Source: an uncultured Lachnoclostridium sp. (GTDB lineage: Bacteria; Bacillota; Clostridia; Lachnospirales; Lachnospiraceae). From it: a stretch of 64,000 nt of DNA. Positions 35,834-44,541 of this stretch are shown here, piece by piece. The notes under the pieces were generated by a model. It saw nothing but the letters and a program-made list of their open reading frames with translations. It did not search any database and was not told the DNA's origin. A program made the position numbers and the translations under genes. The stretch spans positions 4,136 through 68,135 of the forward strand of contig CAJMFH010000013.1 of assembly GCA_905212635.1 (NCBI GenBank), given 5' to 3'. Position 1 is the stretch's first letter, and each line of letters opens with the position of its first letter.

Positions 35834-36448
35834 ATGAACATCAAGGATTTAAAAAGCCACGATTTGTTAAAAAGAATACTTATAATTATAGTGGGATCAA
35901 TCATTGCTGCTTATGGAATCACACTGGCATTGTATGCAGGATTTGGTGGCGCAACACTTGCAGTATTGTGGCAGGGAATTTCCCAAACATTCCATATAAG
36001 TATTGGGATGGCTTCTTTTATTGTTGCCATTGTGATGATTTTATTTGCCGTAATTTATGACAGGAAACAGATTCATATAGGAACGGTATTATACCAGATT
36101 GTGTATAGTTTTTGCGTGGATTTGTTTGCAAATTTACATATCTACAGTAGATATATGTGGATCAATTTCTTTATTATGTTAGTAGGTGTCATTCTGTTTG
36201 CAGCGGGAACAGGGCTATATGCGTCAACTTCTCTGGGGAGAGGTTCCTATGAGGCAGTTACCTTTGCATTAGCAGAAAAGAATAATTGGCAGGTTAAGAT
36301 TGTCCGTATGATATTGGATGTTATTATGGTTGTAACAGGAGTTTTACTTGGTGGAAGTTTTGGCGTATGCACGATTGTCACCATTATTGTTTCAGGTCCT
36401 GTAATACAATTTGTAAATAGTGGGTCAAAGAAGCTGTTTAAGATGTAA
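35834..36448 (+). CDS. YczE/YitT-type integral membrane protein
   Basis: 204 residues with five membrane helices and the family patterns GSIIAAYGITLALYAGFGG and GTGLYASTSLGRGSYEAVTFALAEK. Related to the YitT/YczE group of unknown function. Start chosen at ATG 35834. It stands before the MerR-type promoter for the MATE operon and has no clear partner. Confidence 0.75.
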   Translation: MNIKDLKSHDLLKRILIIIVGSIIAAYGITLALYAGFGGATLAVLWQGISQTFHISIGMASFIVAIVMILFAVIYDRKQIHIGTVLYQIVYSFCVDLFANLHIYSRYMWINFFIMLVGVILFAAGTGLYASTSLGRGSYEAVTFALAEKNNWQVKIVRMILDVIMVVTGVLLGGSFGVCTIVTIIVSGPVIQFVNSGSKKLFKM

Positions 36449-36455
36449 TTTGTTA

Positions 36456-36486
36456 TTGACTCTATAACCGTTGTAGAGTTTATAAT
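36456..36486 (+). promoter_or_regulatory. MerR-type promoter with 19-bp spacer and dyad
   Basis: TTGACT (36456-36461), 19 bases, TATAAT (36481-36486). Within the spacer ACTCTA (36459-36464) and TAGAGT (36474-36479) form the dyad typical of MerR operators, where a bound activator untwists the over-long spacer. The matching regulator is the second gene of the operon (38064-38891). The promoter is now separated from the MATE start by element copy B. Confidence 0.85.
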
Positions 36487-36496
36487 AGGATTATAT

Positions 36497-36689
36497 GTAA
36501 CTATTCAGGCTCCCCTTCCACACATTCGCATTTCGAACACTTCGTGTTCTTTTCTCGTCTTTGGCAAGGCTAAAAATGCTCATATGGGGAGGGGGAGCCC
36601 TATTAGGATCTAAATGTATGGAAATCAAAGTCTCTTACGTGCAAGCACGGCGATTTATTGATTTCCATACATTGATTCTGAATAGTTAC
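36497..36689 (+). mobile_element. MITE-like element, copy B (193 bp)
   Basis: GTAACTATTCAGG (36497-36509) and TCTGAATAGTTAC (36677-36689), 12 of 13 paired. It is flanked on both sides by GATTATAT (36489-36496 and 36690-36697), an exact 8-bp target duplication, which proves it is an insertion. Same internal plan as copy A, with stem AATGTATGGAAATCAA paired to TTGATTTCCATACATT. It stands in the 5' untranslated region of the MATE gene: removing it and one duplication leaves about 31 bases between -10 and ATG. Confidence 0.92.
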
Positions 36690-36718
36690 GATTATATTAA
36701 AAAAGCGAGGAATTTACC

Positions 36719-38059
36719 ATGGAAAAAAATCTTACAACGGGCAGTGTATTTAAAAACTTAATTTTGTTTTCTTTGCCGTATCTGCTTTCCTATTTTTTGC
36801 AGACGCTGTATGGAATGGCAGATTTGTTTATTATAGGACAATATGACGGGGTGGCAAGTACTACCGCTGTATCAATCGGTTCACAGATGATGCATATGAT
36901 AACGGTTATCATTGTAGGGCTTGCCATGGGTACAACGGTCAGTATTGCGCAGGCAATCGGAGCAAACGACAAAAAGCGGGCATCAAAAGCGGTTGGAAAT
37001 ACAGTTGTTCTGTTTATGGGAGTGGTGGTTGTTGCGATGGTATTGCTGCTTATGCTAGTTCATCCGATTGTGTCCGCAATGTCTACTCCTTCGGAGGCTG
37101 TAAACGGAACAGTTACCTACCTGACGATTTGTTTTCTTGGAATTCCGTTTATTACGGCATATAATATTATCAGCTCTATTTTCAGAGGCATGGGAGACAG
37201 CAAGAGTCCGATGTATTTTATTGCGGTGGCATGTGCTGCCAATATTGTATTGGACTATCTTTTTATGGGATTTTTTAAACTTGGTCCGGCGGGGGCTGCA
37301 CTGGGAACAACCATTTCCCAGGCAGTCAGTGTACTGGTATCTTTGATTGTTATTATAAAAAGAAAGAGCATTGTTCTTAGTAAGACGGATTTCAAACCTC
37401 ATCGACCGGTGATGGGAAAAATATTATCGATTGGCATTCCGATCGCTGTGCAGGACGGACTGATTCAGGTTGCATTTATTGTCATAACGATCATTGCAAA
37501 TCAGCGGGGATTAAATGATGCTGCCGCCGTTGGAATTGTAGAGAAAATTATAAGTTTTCTGTTTTTGGTTCCGTCCTCCATGTTATCTGCCGTTTCCGCT
37601 CTTGGGGCACAGAATATCGGAGCAGGGAAACAGAGACGTGCAATGGAAACTCTGCGGTACGCTGTTTTTATTACGGTTGGATTTGGGATATTGGTGACAG
37701 TTTTAATTCAATTTACTGTTGCCCCGATTGTATCTTTATTTACAGATGGAACAGATGTGATACGGCTTGGCAGCCAGTATTTGAGAGGGTATATTTTTGA
37801 CTGCATTTTTGCAGGGATTCATTTTAGTTTCAGCGGTTATTTCTGTGCCTGCGGAAAGTCTGTGCTGTCATTTTTACACAATATCCTGTCAATTACACTG
37901 GTCCGAATTCCCGGAGTATATCTGACATCAAAGATGTTCCAGACAACCTTGTTTCCGATGGGACTGGCGACAGCCGCCGGTTCGATGATGTCTGTGGTGA
38001 TCTGTGTGATTGCATTTTATGTGATATATCATAAGCAGCAGGAAATGAAAGGGGTTTAA
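36719..38059 (+). CDS. MATE-family efflux transporter
   Basis: 446 residues, 12 membrane helices in two homologous halves (SLPYLLSYFLQTLYGMADLFIIG and SIGIPIAVQDGLIQVAFIVI). MATE proteins export cationic drugs or metabolites driven by sodium or proton gradients. GAGG precedes the ATG. It shares an operon with a BmrR-like regulator, so induction by its own substrates is expected. The leader now contains an entire structured mobile element. Confidence 0.9.
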   Translation: MEKNLTTGSVFKNLILFSLPYLLSYFLQTLYGMADLFIIGQYDGVASTTAVSIGSQMMHMITVIIVGLAMGTTVSIAQAIGANDKKRASKAVGNTVVLFMGVVVVAMVLLLMLVHPIVSAMSTPSEAVNGTVTYLTICFLGIPFITAYNIISSIFRGMGDSKSPMYFIAVACAANIVLDYLFMGFFKLGPAGAALGTTISQAVSVLVSLIVIIKRKSIVLSKTDFKPHRPVMGKILSIGIPIAVQDGLIQVAFIVITIIANQRGLNDAAAVGIVEKIISFLFLVPSSMLSAVSALGAQNIGAGKQRRAMETLRYAVFITVGFGILVTVLIQFTVAPIVSLFTDGTDVIRLGSQYLRGYIFDCIFAGIHFSFSGYFCACGKSVLSFLHNILSITLVRIPGVYLTSKMFQTTLFPMGLATAAGSMMSVVICVIAFYVIYHKQQEMKGV

Positions 38060-38063
38060 TAAT

Positions 38064-38891
38064 ATGGACAGAAAAGGATTGTTTTCCATAGGAGAAGTAT
38101 CAAAACTTTTTCATATCAGTGTCAGCAGTCTGCGGCATTATGAAAATGTGGGACTGCTTCATCCGGAATATACATCACCGGACACCGGATATCGTTATTA
38201 TGGAACGGAACAATTTGAGGTACTTAATACCATCCGGTATTTAAGAGCATTGGATATGCCATTGACAGAAATAGAGGACTTTCTGAAAAACAGAGATATA
38301 AGTAAAATAGAAGAAAAACTGATGCAGCAAAAAAAGATTGTCTTGGAAAAACAGCGGGAATTAAAACGCATTGAACAAAAAATAAATCATCGTTTAGATG
38401 GGTTATCAGAAGCACAAAATATGCCATTAGATACTGTCACATTAGAACGGTCTCCGGCGAGTCGTATTGTATGGATGGATGCGCCACTGAAAATAGTAGA
38501 TTCACAGGATATGGAAGCTCCTATTAGAAAGCTGGATCAGTCTCAGGCAGAGGCGGTTGTATTTCTTGGCAAAGTGGGACTTGGAATCTCGTCAGAGCAT
38601 TTGCAGGCGGCTGAATACAAAAAATATGATGGTATTTTTTTAATATTGGATGAAGAAGATATCTATGATGGTGAGACAATGGATATGGCAGAGACATTAT
38701 GCGTCCGTTTGTGTTTCCGGGGCAGCCATGCAGAAGCACCGGAACAGTATAAAAAAATACTGGATTATATACAAAAACATCACATGAAAATTACTGGATT
38801 TTCCCGTGAGATTACACTTATCGATTATGGTATTACCAATGATCCGGAGAAATTTGTGACGCAAATCTGTATTCCTGTAAAATGTGATTGA
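38064..38891 (+). CDS. MerR-family regulator, BmrR-like with effector domain
   Basis: 275 residues. N-terminal MerR winged helix (FSIGEVSKLFHISVSSLRHYENVGLL, residues 5-30), a dimerisation helix (residues 80-115) and a C-terminal GyrI-like drug-binding domain ending IDYGITNDPEKFVTQICIPV, like Bacillus BmrR. It should activate the 19-bp-spacer promoter at 36456 when a ligand binds. It follows the MATE gene by 4 bases. Confidence 0.88.
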   Translation: MDRKGLFSIGEVSKLFHISVSSLRHYENVGLLHPEYTSPDTGYRYYGTEQFEVLNTIRYLRALDMPLTEIEDFLKNRDISKIEEKLMQQKKIVLEKQRELKRIEQKINHRLDGLSEAQNMPLDTVTLERSPASRIVWMDAPLKIVDSQDMEAPIRKLDQSQAEAVVFLGKVGLGISSEHLQAAEYKKYDGIFLILDEEDIYDGETMDMAETLCVRLCFRGSHAEAPEQYKKILDYIQKHHMKITGFSREITLIDYGITNDPEKFVTQICIPVKCD

Positions 38892-38918
38892 TTAAGAGTG
38901 AGGATATTTATTTTTCAC

Positions 38919-38947
38919 TTGACTTTTTGAAAAAAGACCCATATAAT
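38919..38947 (+). promoter_or_regulatory. Promoter of the second MATE gene
   Basis: TTGACT (38919-38924), 17 bases, TATAAT (38942-38947). A start near 38954 would put the terminator hairpin at 38956-39003 at the very 5' end of the transcript. Confidence 0.75.
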
Positions 38948-38955
38948 ACTTTTTG

Positions 38956-39003
38956 AACGAGTAGCAAACTAGCGTAAATCCAGTTTGACTACTCGTTTTT
39001 TTG
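38956..39003 (+). terminator. Terminator-like hairpin at the 5' end of the second MATE transcript
   Basis: ACGAGTAG-CAAACT pairs with AGTTTG-A-CTACTCGT, followed by a run of seven T. It lies between the promoter at 38919 and the gene. A second hairpin follows, TGTGTTGC paired with GCAACACA around GAGGAG (39003-39024). This arrangement resembles an attenuator; it may alternatively end the MerR transcript from upstream. Confidence 0.7.
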
Positions 39004-39049
39004 TGTTGCGAGGAGGCAACACATACATATTAGATAGGAGGATTTTAAA

Positions 39050-40414
39050 ATGGCGGAAAGTAATAAGATGAGGGAGATGCCGGTCAATAAACTCATGGTT
39101 CAGATGGGAATACCGATGATCTTATCGATGGCATTGCAGGCAGTCTACAATATTGTGGATAGTGCTTTTGTGGGAAATATGAAAGTGGGAAGTGAAGCGG
39201 CATTGAATGCGCTTACACTCGTATTTCCGGTTCAGATGTTGATGGTAGCAATTGGAATCGGAACCGGTGTGGGAACCAATGCGCTTCTGGCAAGAACGCT
39301 TGGAGAGGGAAATCGTAAAAAGGCTGCGAAAGTGGCAGGAAACAGTCTGTTTTTAGGAGCAATGATTTATGTGCTATGTCTGTTGTTTGGAATTTTTGGT
39401 GTAAAAGCATACATTTCCTCGCAGACCGTCGATCCAGAAGTGATTTCAATGGGAACCAGTTATCTTAGAATATGTTGTGTCATTTCATTTGGAATTATTT
39501 TCTTTTCCTTATTTGAAAAATTGTTGCAGGCGACGGGGCGTTCTCTGTATTCTACCATTGGTCAGATTGTGGGAGCGGTAGTAAATATTATTCTTGATCC
39601 GATTATGATCTATGGAATCGGACCGGTGCCTGAAATGGGCGTAGAAGGAGCTGCCTATGCAACGGTGATCGGGCAGGTCGCGTCTGCGGTGCTTTTGTTT
39701 ATTTTTCATATAAAATTGAATAAAGAATTTGAACATGAAGCAAAGTATATGAAGCCGGATCGGGGAATTATCAAAGGAATTTATGTGATCGGACTTCCGG
39801 CAATTATTGCACAGGCACTTATGTCAATCATGGTTTATGTTATGAATTTGATTTTGAAGTTCAGTGCTTCTGCCCAGACCGCATACGGACTATTTTATAA
39901 AGTGCAGCAGTTTGTATTATTCTTAGCATTTGGACTGCGCGATGCCATTACACCGATTATCGCTTATGCCTACGGAATGCAGAGCAAAAAGAGGATTCAG
40001 GATGGAATAAAATACGGACTGATGTATACGCTTGTACTTATGGTTATTGGTGTGATGATCACAGAAATTTTCCCTGGTGCATTTGCCACGTTATTTAATG
40101 CAGGACAGTCCAGAGAATATTTTATGAGCGCCATGCGGATTATCTCTATCAGTTTCCTTTTTGCGGGAATCAATATCGCGTATCAGGGAATTTATCAGGC
40201 ATTGGATGGTGGAATGGAATCGCTTGTGATCTCACTGCTAAGACAGTTTCTTATCATCTTGCCACTGGCAGGAATTTTCTCTGTTTTTGTCAGAAATGGT
40301 CAGATGGGAGTTTCGCTGATTTGGTGGGCATTTCCGATTACAGAGTTTATAGCGTGTCTCGTGGGATATGTATTTTTAAAAAGGATTCGGAAGAATGTAG
40401 ATAGTATAGAATGA
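39050..40414 (+). CDS. MATE-family efflux transporter
   Basis: 454 residues with 12 membrane helices; [31 protein letters not shown] and [23 protein letters not shown] start the two halves. It belongs to a different branch from the MATE at 36719. AGGAGG precedes the ATG. The 5' region holds an attenuator-like hairpin. Substrate unknown. Confidence 0.9.
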   Translation: MAESNKMREMPVNKLMVQMGIPMILSMALQAVYNIVDSAFVGNMKVGSEAALNALTLVFPVQMLMVAIGIGTGVGTNALLARTLGEGNRKKAAKVAGNSLFLGAMIYVLCLLFGIFGVKAYISSQTVDPEVISMGTSYLRICCVISFGIIFFSLFEKLLQATGRSLYSTIGQIVGAVVNIILDPIMIYGIGPVPEMGVEGAAYATVIGQVASAVLLFIFHIKLNKEFEHEAKYMKPDRGIIKGIYVIGLPAIIAQALMSIMVYVMNLILKFSASAQTAYGLFYKVQQFVLFLAFGLRDAITPIIAYAYGMQSKKRIQDGIKYGLMYTLVLMVIGVMITEIFPGAFATLFNAGQSREYFMSAMRIISISFLFAGINIAYQGIYQALDGGMESLVISLLRQFLIILPLAGIFSVFVRNGQMGVSLIWWAFPITEFIACLVGYVFLKRIRKNVDSIE

Positions 40415-40495
40415 TAAGAATAATAGAGACATTTTTGCACATACTACATTTCAAACAGCAGTCATTCAATGACAAAAATTGGAATGGAGGAACTT

Positions 40496-41881
40496 ATGGA
40501 GCAGAATGTACGCCCTTTTGGATTAAGGGATAAAGCAGGTTATATGTTTGGCGATTTTGGAAACGATTTTACTTTTATTTTGTCAAGCATGTTTTTGTTG
40601 AAATTTTATACAGATGTCATGGGAGTTCCCGCCGGAGTGGTCGGTATTATGATGATGGTAGCCCGCGTAGTGGATGCCTTTACCGACGTGGCGATGGGAC
40701 AGATCGTGGATCGTACCAAACCGACAGAGCGCGGAAAATTTGTGATCTGGTTTCGGAGAATGTGCGGCCCGGTCGCCGTGGCATCTTTTTTGATGTATGC
40801 AAGCTGGTTTGCTCATATGCCGCTTGGATTTAAGATATTTTGGATGTTCTTTACGTATATTTTGTGGGGAAGTGTGTGTTATACCGGAATCAATATCCCA
40901 TATGGCTCGATGGCATCGGCGATATCCGCAAATCCGTCGGATCGTGCGCAGTTGTCAAACTGGAGAACGATCGGCGCGTCGCTGGCGGGAACCGTAATCG
41001 GAGTCGTGATGCCGCTTGTCGTATATTATCAGGATGAAAATGGAAATAATGTGCTTTCCGGAACGCGCACGATGCTTGCTGCGCTGGTGTGTTCGATCGG
41101 AGCGGTGATCTGTTATCTGATCTGTTATGCCATGACGACAGAGAGGGTAAAAGTGGAGCAGACGACGAGTCAGTTCCGTGTTTCGAAATTGATCTCCGGG
41201 ATTGTGCATAACCGTGCCCTGATCGGAATTATTGTCAGTTCCATCTGTATGATTCTGGCACAGCTGACGCTCACCAATATGACAACGTATCTTTTTCCAA
41301 ATTTTTACGGTAACATCCGCGCGCAGTCGCTATCCGGGCTGGCGGGAACAGTTATTACGTTGATCTGTGCTTCCTTTACCGTGCCGCTTTCGGCAAAACT
41401 GGGAAGGAAGGAACTGGGGATCGCAGCCGCTTTATTTGGGGCAGCAGTGCTATTTGTCACGAACTTTTTGAAATTGCAAAATGCATATGTATTTGTCGTA
41501 TTTTATACCTTTGCGTATGTCGGCATCGCAATTTTTTCGCTGATTACGTGGGCAATGATTACGGATGTCATCGACGATGCACAGGTTCATGACGGAAGGA
41601 GATCCGATGGAACGATTTATTCGGTCTATTCGTTTGCGCGAAAGGTAGGGCAGGCGGCATCTTCCGGCGTGGCGGGACTTCTCTTAAGCATCATTGGATA
41701 TAGTCAGGCGACAGCATTTGAACCGTCCGTCGTCAATGGAATTTACCATATTACCTGTCTGGCACCAGCCGTCGGTTTTGTACTCCTTGCCTTGTCATTG
41801 GCATTTTTGTATCCACTGGATCGGAAAAAAGTGCAGGAGAATGCACGGATTCTGGCAGAAAAGGAGAGCGAGGCAAAATGA
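40496..41881 (+). CDS. GPH-family sugar/cation symporter
   Basis: 461 residues, 12 membrane helices, glycoside-pentoside-hexuronide:cation symporter type: FGLRDKAGYMFGDFGNDFTF at the start, then DRTKPTERGKFVIWFR and the C-terminal half with DVIDDAQVHDGRRSDGTIYSVYSFARKVGQA. ATG 40496 has GGAGG 5 bases upstream; the more upstream ATG at 40484 falls on that site. It overlaps the HAD gene by ATGA, and the GH3 gene follows likewise, so the three form a glycan-use unit. Confidence 0.9.
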   Translation: MEQNVRPFGLRDKAGYMFGDFGNDFTFILSSMFLLKFYTDVMGVPAGVVGIMMMVARVVDAFTDVAMGQIVDRTKPTERGKFVIWFRRMCGPVAVASFLMYASWFAHMPLGFKIFWMFFTYILWGSVCYTGINIPYGSMASAISANPSDRAQLSNWRTIGASLAGTVIGVVMPLVVYYQDENGNNVLSGTRTMLAALVCSIGAVICYLICYAMTTERVKVEQTTSQFRVSKLISGIVHNRALIGIIVSSICMILAQLTLTNMTTYLFPNFYGNIRAQSLSGLAGTVITLICASFTVPLSAKLGRKELGIAAALFGAAVLFVTNFLKLQNAYVFVVFYTFAYVGIAIFSLITWAMITDVIDDAQVHDGRRSDGTIYSVYSFARKVGQAASSGVAGLLLSIIGYSQATAFEPSVVNGIYHITCLAPAVGFVLLALSLAFLYPLDRKKVQENARILAEKESEAK

Positions 41882-42705
41882 AAAACTATGCTTTTTGTGT
41901 GGATTCTGACGGCTGTGTCATGGATACGATGACACCGAAGCACCAGCTTTGTTTTGGCCCGGAAGCTGTCAAAATGTGGAACCTCATGCCGTGGGAAAAA
42001 GAAGCCGAAAAACGCTGGGAAGAGATTAATCTTTGGCAGGAAACAAGGGGAATCAACCGTTTTCACGGAGTTTACAAATTTTTACAGGAATATAAAGATA
42101 AGATTGCTGAGGCGGACGAACTTCCCTTGTTGGAACATTGGCTTCAGACAACCGGCGAATATTCGGAGAGAGCACTGGAAGAGGAAGTGCAAAAGACCGG
42201 CTCGAAGCTATTGCAGCAGGTACTTGACTGGTCGGCAAAAGTAAATGAATCAATCGATCGGCTTCCGAAAGAGAAAACAAAGGTATTTACCGGGGCAAAA
42301 GATATTATTTCCAGAATTTGTAAAGAAACGAATGTTTATATTATTTCGTCTGCGAACCGGGAGGCGGTGTGCCGCGAATGGGAAGAGGCAGGTCTGTTAA
42401 ACTATGTTACAGAGTGTATGACGCAGGAGAAGGGGACAAAGCGAGAATGCCTTAAAAAAGTGTGTGCATTCGGTTACGATCCGGCAAATGTTTTGATGGT
42501 TGGAGATGCACTGGGTGACAAAGAAAGTGCGGATGCCGCAGGAATCCCCTTTTTCCCGATTCTTGCCGGAAAGGAAGAAAAGTCCTGGCAGGAAGGAAGA
42601 GAAAACGCGTTTCCGGCATGGCTGAATGGAAACTATACCAAAGAGATGCAGCAAAAATATGAGAATCATTTTTATCAAAATTTAGGAAGGGATGAAAGAA
42701 AATGA
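41878..42705 (+). CDS. HAD-superfamily hydrolase
   Basis: 275 residues with HAD motif I as DSDGCVMDT (Asp9, Asp11), a helical cap (about residues 20-120), motif II in IISSANREAVCREWEE, and motif III/IV as VGDALGDKESADAAG. Probably a phosphatase; within a symporter-HAD-GH3 operon it may dephosphorylate or recycle a sugar phosphate. Overlaps of ATGA on both sides show tight translational coupling. Confidence 0.85.
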   Translation: MKNYAFCVDSDGCVMDTMTPKHQLCFGPEAVKMWNLMPWEKEAEKRWEEINLWQETRGINRFHGVYKFLQEYKDKIAEADELPLLEHWLQTTGEYSERALEEEVQKTGSKLLQQVLDWSAKVNESIDRLPKEKTKVFTGAKDIISRICKETNVYIISSANREAVCREWEEAGLLNYVTECMTQEKGTKRECLKKVCAFGYDPANVLMVGDALGDKESADAAGIPFFPILAGKEEKSWQEGRENAFPAWLNGNYTKEMQQKYENHFYQNLGRDERK

Positions 42706-44471
42706 ACATTGATCTGAGAGCAAATCCATTTTTTTTGACAGAAGAAGATTGTGACTGGGTTCACGAGACGATTGACGCGATGAGCGATGAAGAAAAAGTA
42801 GGGCAGTTATTTTTCCAATTGACCTCTTCACAAAAAGAGGAGGATCTGATCGAATTGATACAGACGTATCATCTCGGAGGCTGCCGCTACAATCCGGCGC
42901 CGGCGCGAGAAGTATGGAAGCAGAACCGGATCTTGCAGGAAAACAGCAAGATTCCATTGTTTATCGCCTGTAATACAGAATCCGGTGGCGATGGTGCATG
43001 TACGGATGGAACGTATATCGGTAATGGCATGAAGATCGGAGCGACAGGAAACCACGATTATGCGGAAGACATGGGACGCATGGCAAATGCCGAAGCTGCG
43101 GCGATCGGATGTAATATGGCATTTGCGCCGGTCTGCGACATCTATTACAATCCGATGAATACGGAGATTTCGACAAGAGCTTTTTCCAATGATCCGGAGA
43201 TGGTGAAAAAATGCAGCGTTGAATATGTAAGAGGAGCTCACCAGAATACGGATTTTGCCTGCGTGGCAAAACATTTTCCGGGAAATGGCGTGGATTACCG
43301 CGATGCCCATCTGTCTAATCATGTCAATGATTTCTCCCCAAAACACTGGGATGAGACGTATGGCATGGTTTACAAGGAACTGATTGAAAATGGTGTTGAA
43401 GGCATTATGGGCGGTCATATTATGCTTCCGGAATATGTACGTGAACTTGCCCCGCAACTGCCGGAAGAGGAAGTGTGGATGCCCGCGACGCTGAATAAAA
43501 CATTGATGACAACTCTTTTGCGGGATAAATTGGGATTTCAAGGTGTCGTAGTGACCGATGCTTCGCATATGGTAGCGATGACAAACCAGATGACGAGAAA
43601 AGAAATGCTTCCGCGTGCCATCAACGCCGGCTGCGATATGTTCCTGTTTTTCAATGATCCGCAGGAGGATTATCAGACGATGCTTACCGCCTATCAGAGA
43701 GGTGTGATCTCGGAAGAGCGGATGACGGAAGCCCTAACGAGAATCCTCGGAATTAAGGCACGTTTACAGCTCCATAAAAAAAGTGCGGCAGAAATGGTTC
43801 CCGAGCAGGATACACTGGACAGAGTACTTGGAAATGAAGAATTTAAGAAGAAGCAGAGCGAGATCAGTGAAAAAAGTCTTACGCTTGTGAAATACAAAGA
43901 CAAAGACGTGCTGCCAATTTCGCCGGAGAAATATAAAAAGGTAATGATCGTGCACATTAAAGGACATGAGACGGGGATGGTGGAACTCCTGAAATTGTGT
44001 GGCATGGAAGGAAAAAATCCCGCGGAGACGGTGAAAGAAAAATTATGTGAACGCGGATACGATGCGTATGTCTATGAAAGTCCGCTTGACCAGATGAAAC
44101 AAAAGGCATTGAAGGGCGAAAAACCGGATCTGAACATTTATTTTGCCGGAAAGAACGCCATCTCCGAATTCCGCGAGCAGGCGGATCTTGTGATCACTCT
44201 TTGCGATGTGATGGCAGGCAGACCAAGCTTTGGAATGTCGAAAGGAGGCGGTGAAATTCCGTGGTATGTATTTGAAGTACCCGTGATCGCGGTTGGATGC
44301 GGACAGCCGACGATGCTTTCCGATATTCCACAGGTGCGCACGTATATCAATATTTACGATGCCAAAGAAAATACACTGGAAAAACTGATCGAGGCACTTT
44401 CGAGCGGAGCGGATGCTTTTGTCGGAAAAGATCCGATTGATAGTTTTTGTGGACTACAGGATACGAAATGA
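42702..44471 (+). CDS. GH3 beta-N-acetylhexosaminidase-type glycosidase
   Basis: 589 residues. The N-terminal TIM barrel contains KHFPGNG (190-196) followed by Asp201-Ala-His203, the Asp-His acid/base pair of NagZ-type enzymes, and the nucleophile Asp286 in VVVTDASHM. The second domain (from about residue 390) is the alpha/beta sandwich of longer GH3 proteins. No signal peptide, so it works in the cytoplasm on imported disaccharides or muropeptide sugars. Beta-glucosidase activity is less likely given the His motif. Confidence 0.85.
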   Translation: MNIDLRANPFFLTEEDCDWVHETIDAMSDEEKVGQLFFQLTSSQKEEDLIELIQTYHLGGCRYNPAPAREVWKQNRILQENSKIPLFIACNTESGGDGACTDGTYIGNGMKIGATGNHDYAEDMGRMANAEAAAIGCNMAFAPVCDIYYNPMNTEISTRAFSNDPEMVKKCSVEYVRGAHQNTDFACVAKHFPGNGVDYRDAHLSNHVNDFSPKHWDETYGMVYKELIENGVEGIMGGHIMLPEYVRELAPQLPEEEVWMPATLNKTLMTTLLRDKLGFQGVVVTDASHMVAMTNQMTRKEMLPRAINAGCDMFLFFNDPQEDYQTMLTAYQRGVISEERMTEALTRILGIKARLQLHKKSAAEMVPEQDTLDRVLGNEEFKKKQSEISEKSLTLVKYKDKDVLPISPEKYKKVMIVHIKGHETGMVELLKLCGMEGKNPAETVKEKLCERGYDAYVYESPLDQMKQKALKGEKPDLNIYFAGKNAISEFREQADLVITLCDVMAGRPSFGMSKGGGEIPWYVFEVPVIAVGCGQPTMLSDIPQVRTYINIYDAKENTLEKLIEALSSGADAFVGKDPIDSFCGLQDTK

Positions 44472-44478
44472 CAATGTA

Positions 44479-44507
44479 TTGACATTCGTTTTCGAAAAGA
44501 GTAAGAT
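44479..44507 (+). promoter_or_regulatory. Promoter of the secreted SGNH hydrolase gene
   Basis: TTGACA (44479-44484), 17 bases, TAAGAT (44502-44507), with an internal TTCG...CGAA pairing in the spacer. Confidence 0.65.
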
Positions 44508-44541
44508 GGTGGATACGAAAGAATGAAACGGGGAATTGAGA

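Noticed and set aside
36561..36761. 66-codon frame across element copy B into the MATE gene
   Set aside because: It is out of frame with the MATE gene and repeats in other copies only because the DNA does; no ribosome-binding site.
44485..44501. TTCGTTTTCGAA in the spacer as a LexA or Fur box
   Set aside because: It matches neither Firmicute LexA (CGAAC-N4-GTTCG) nor Fur consensus well enough.
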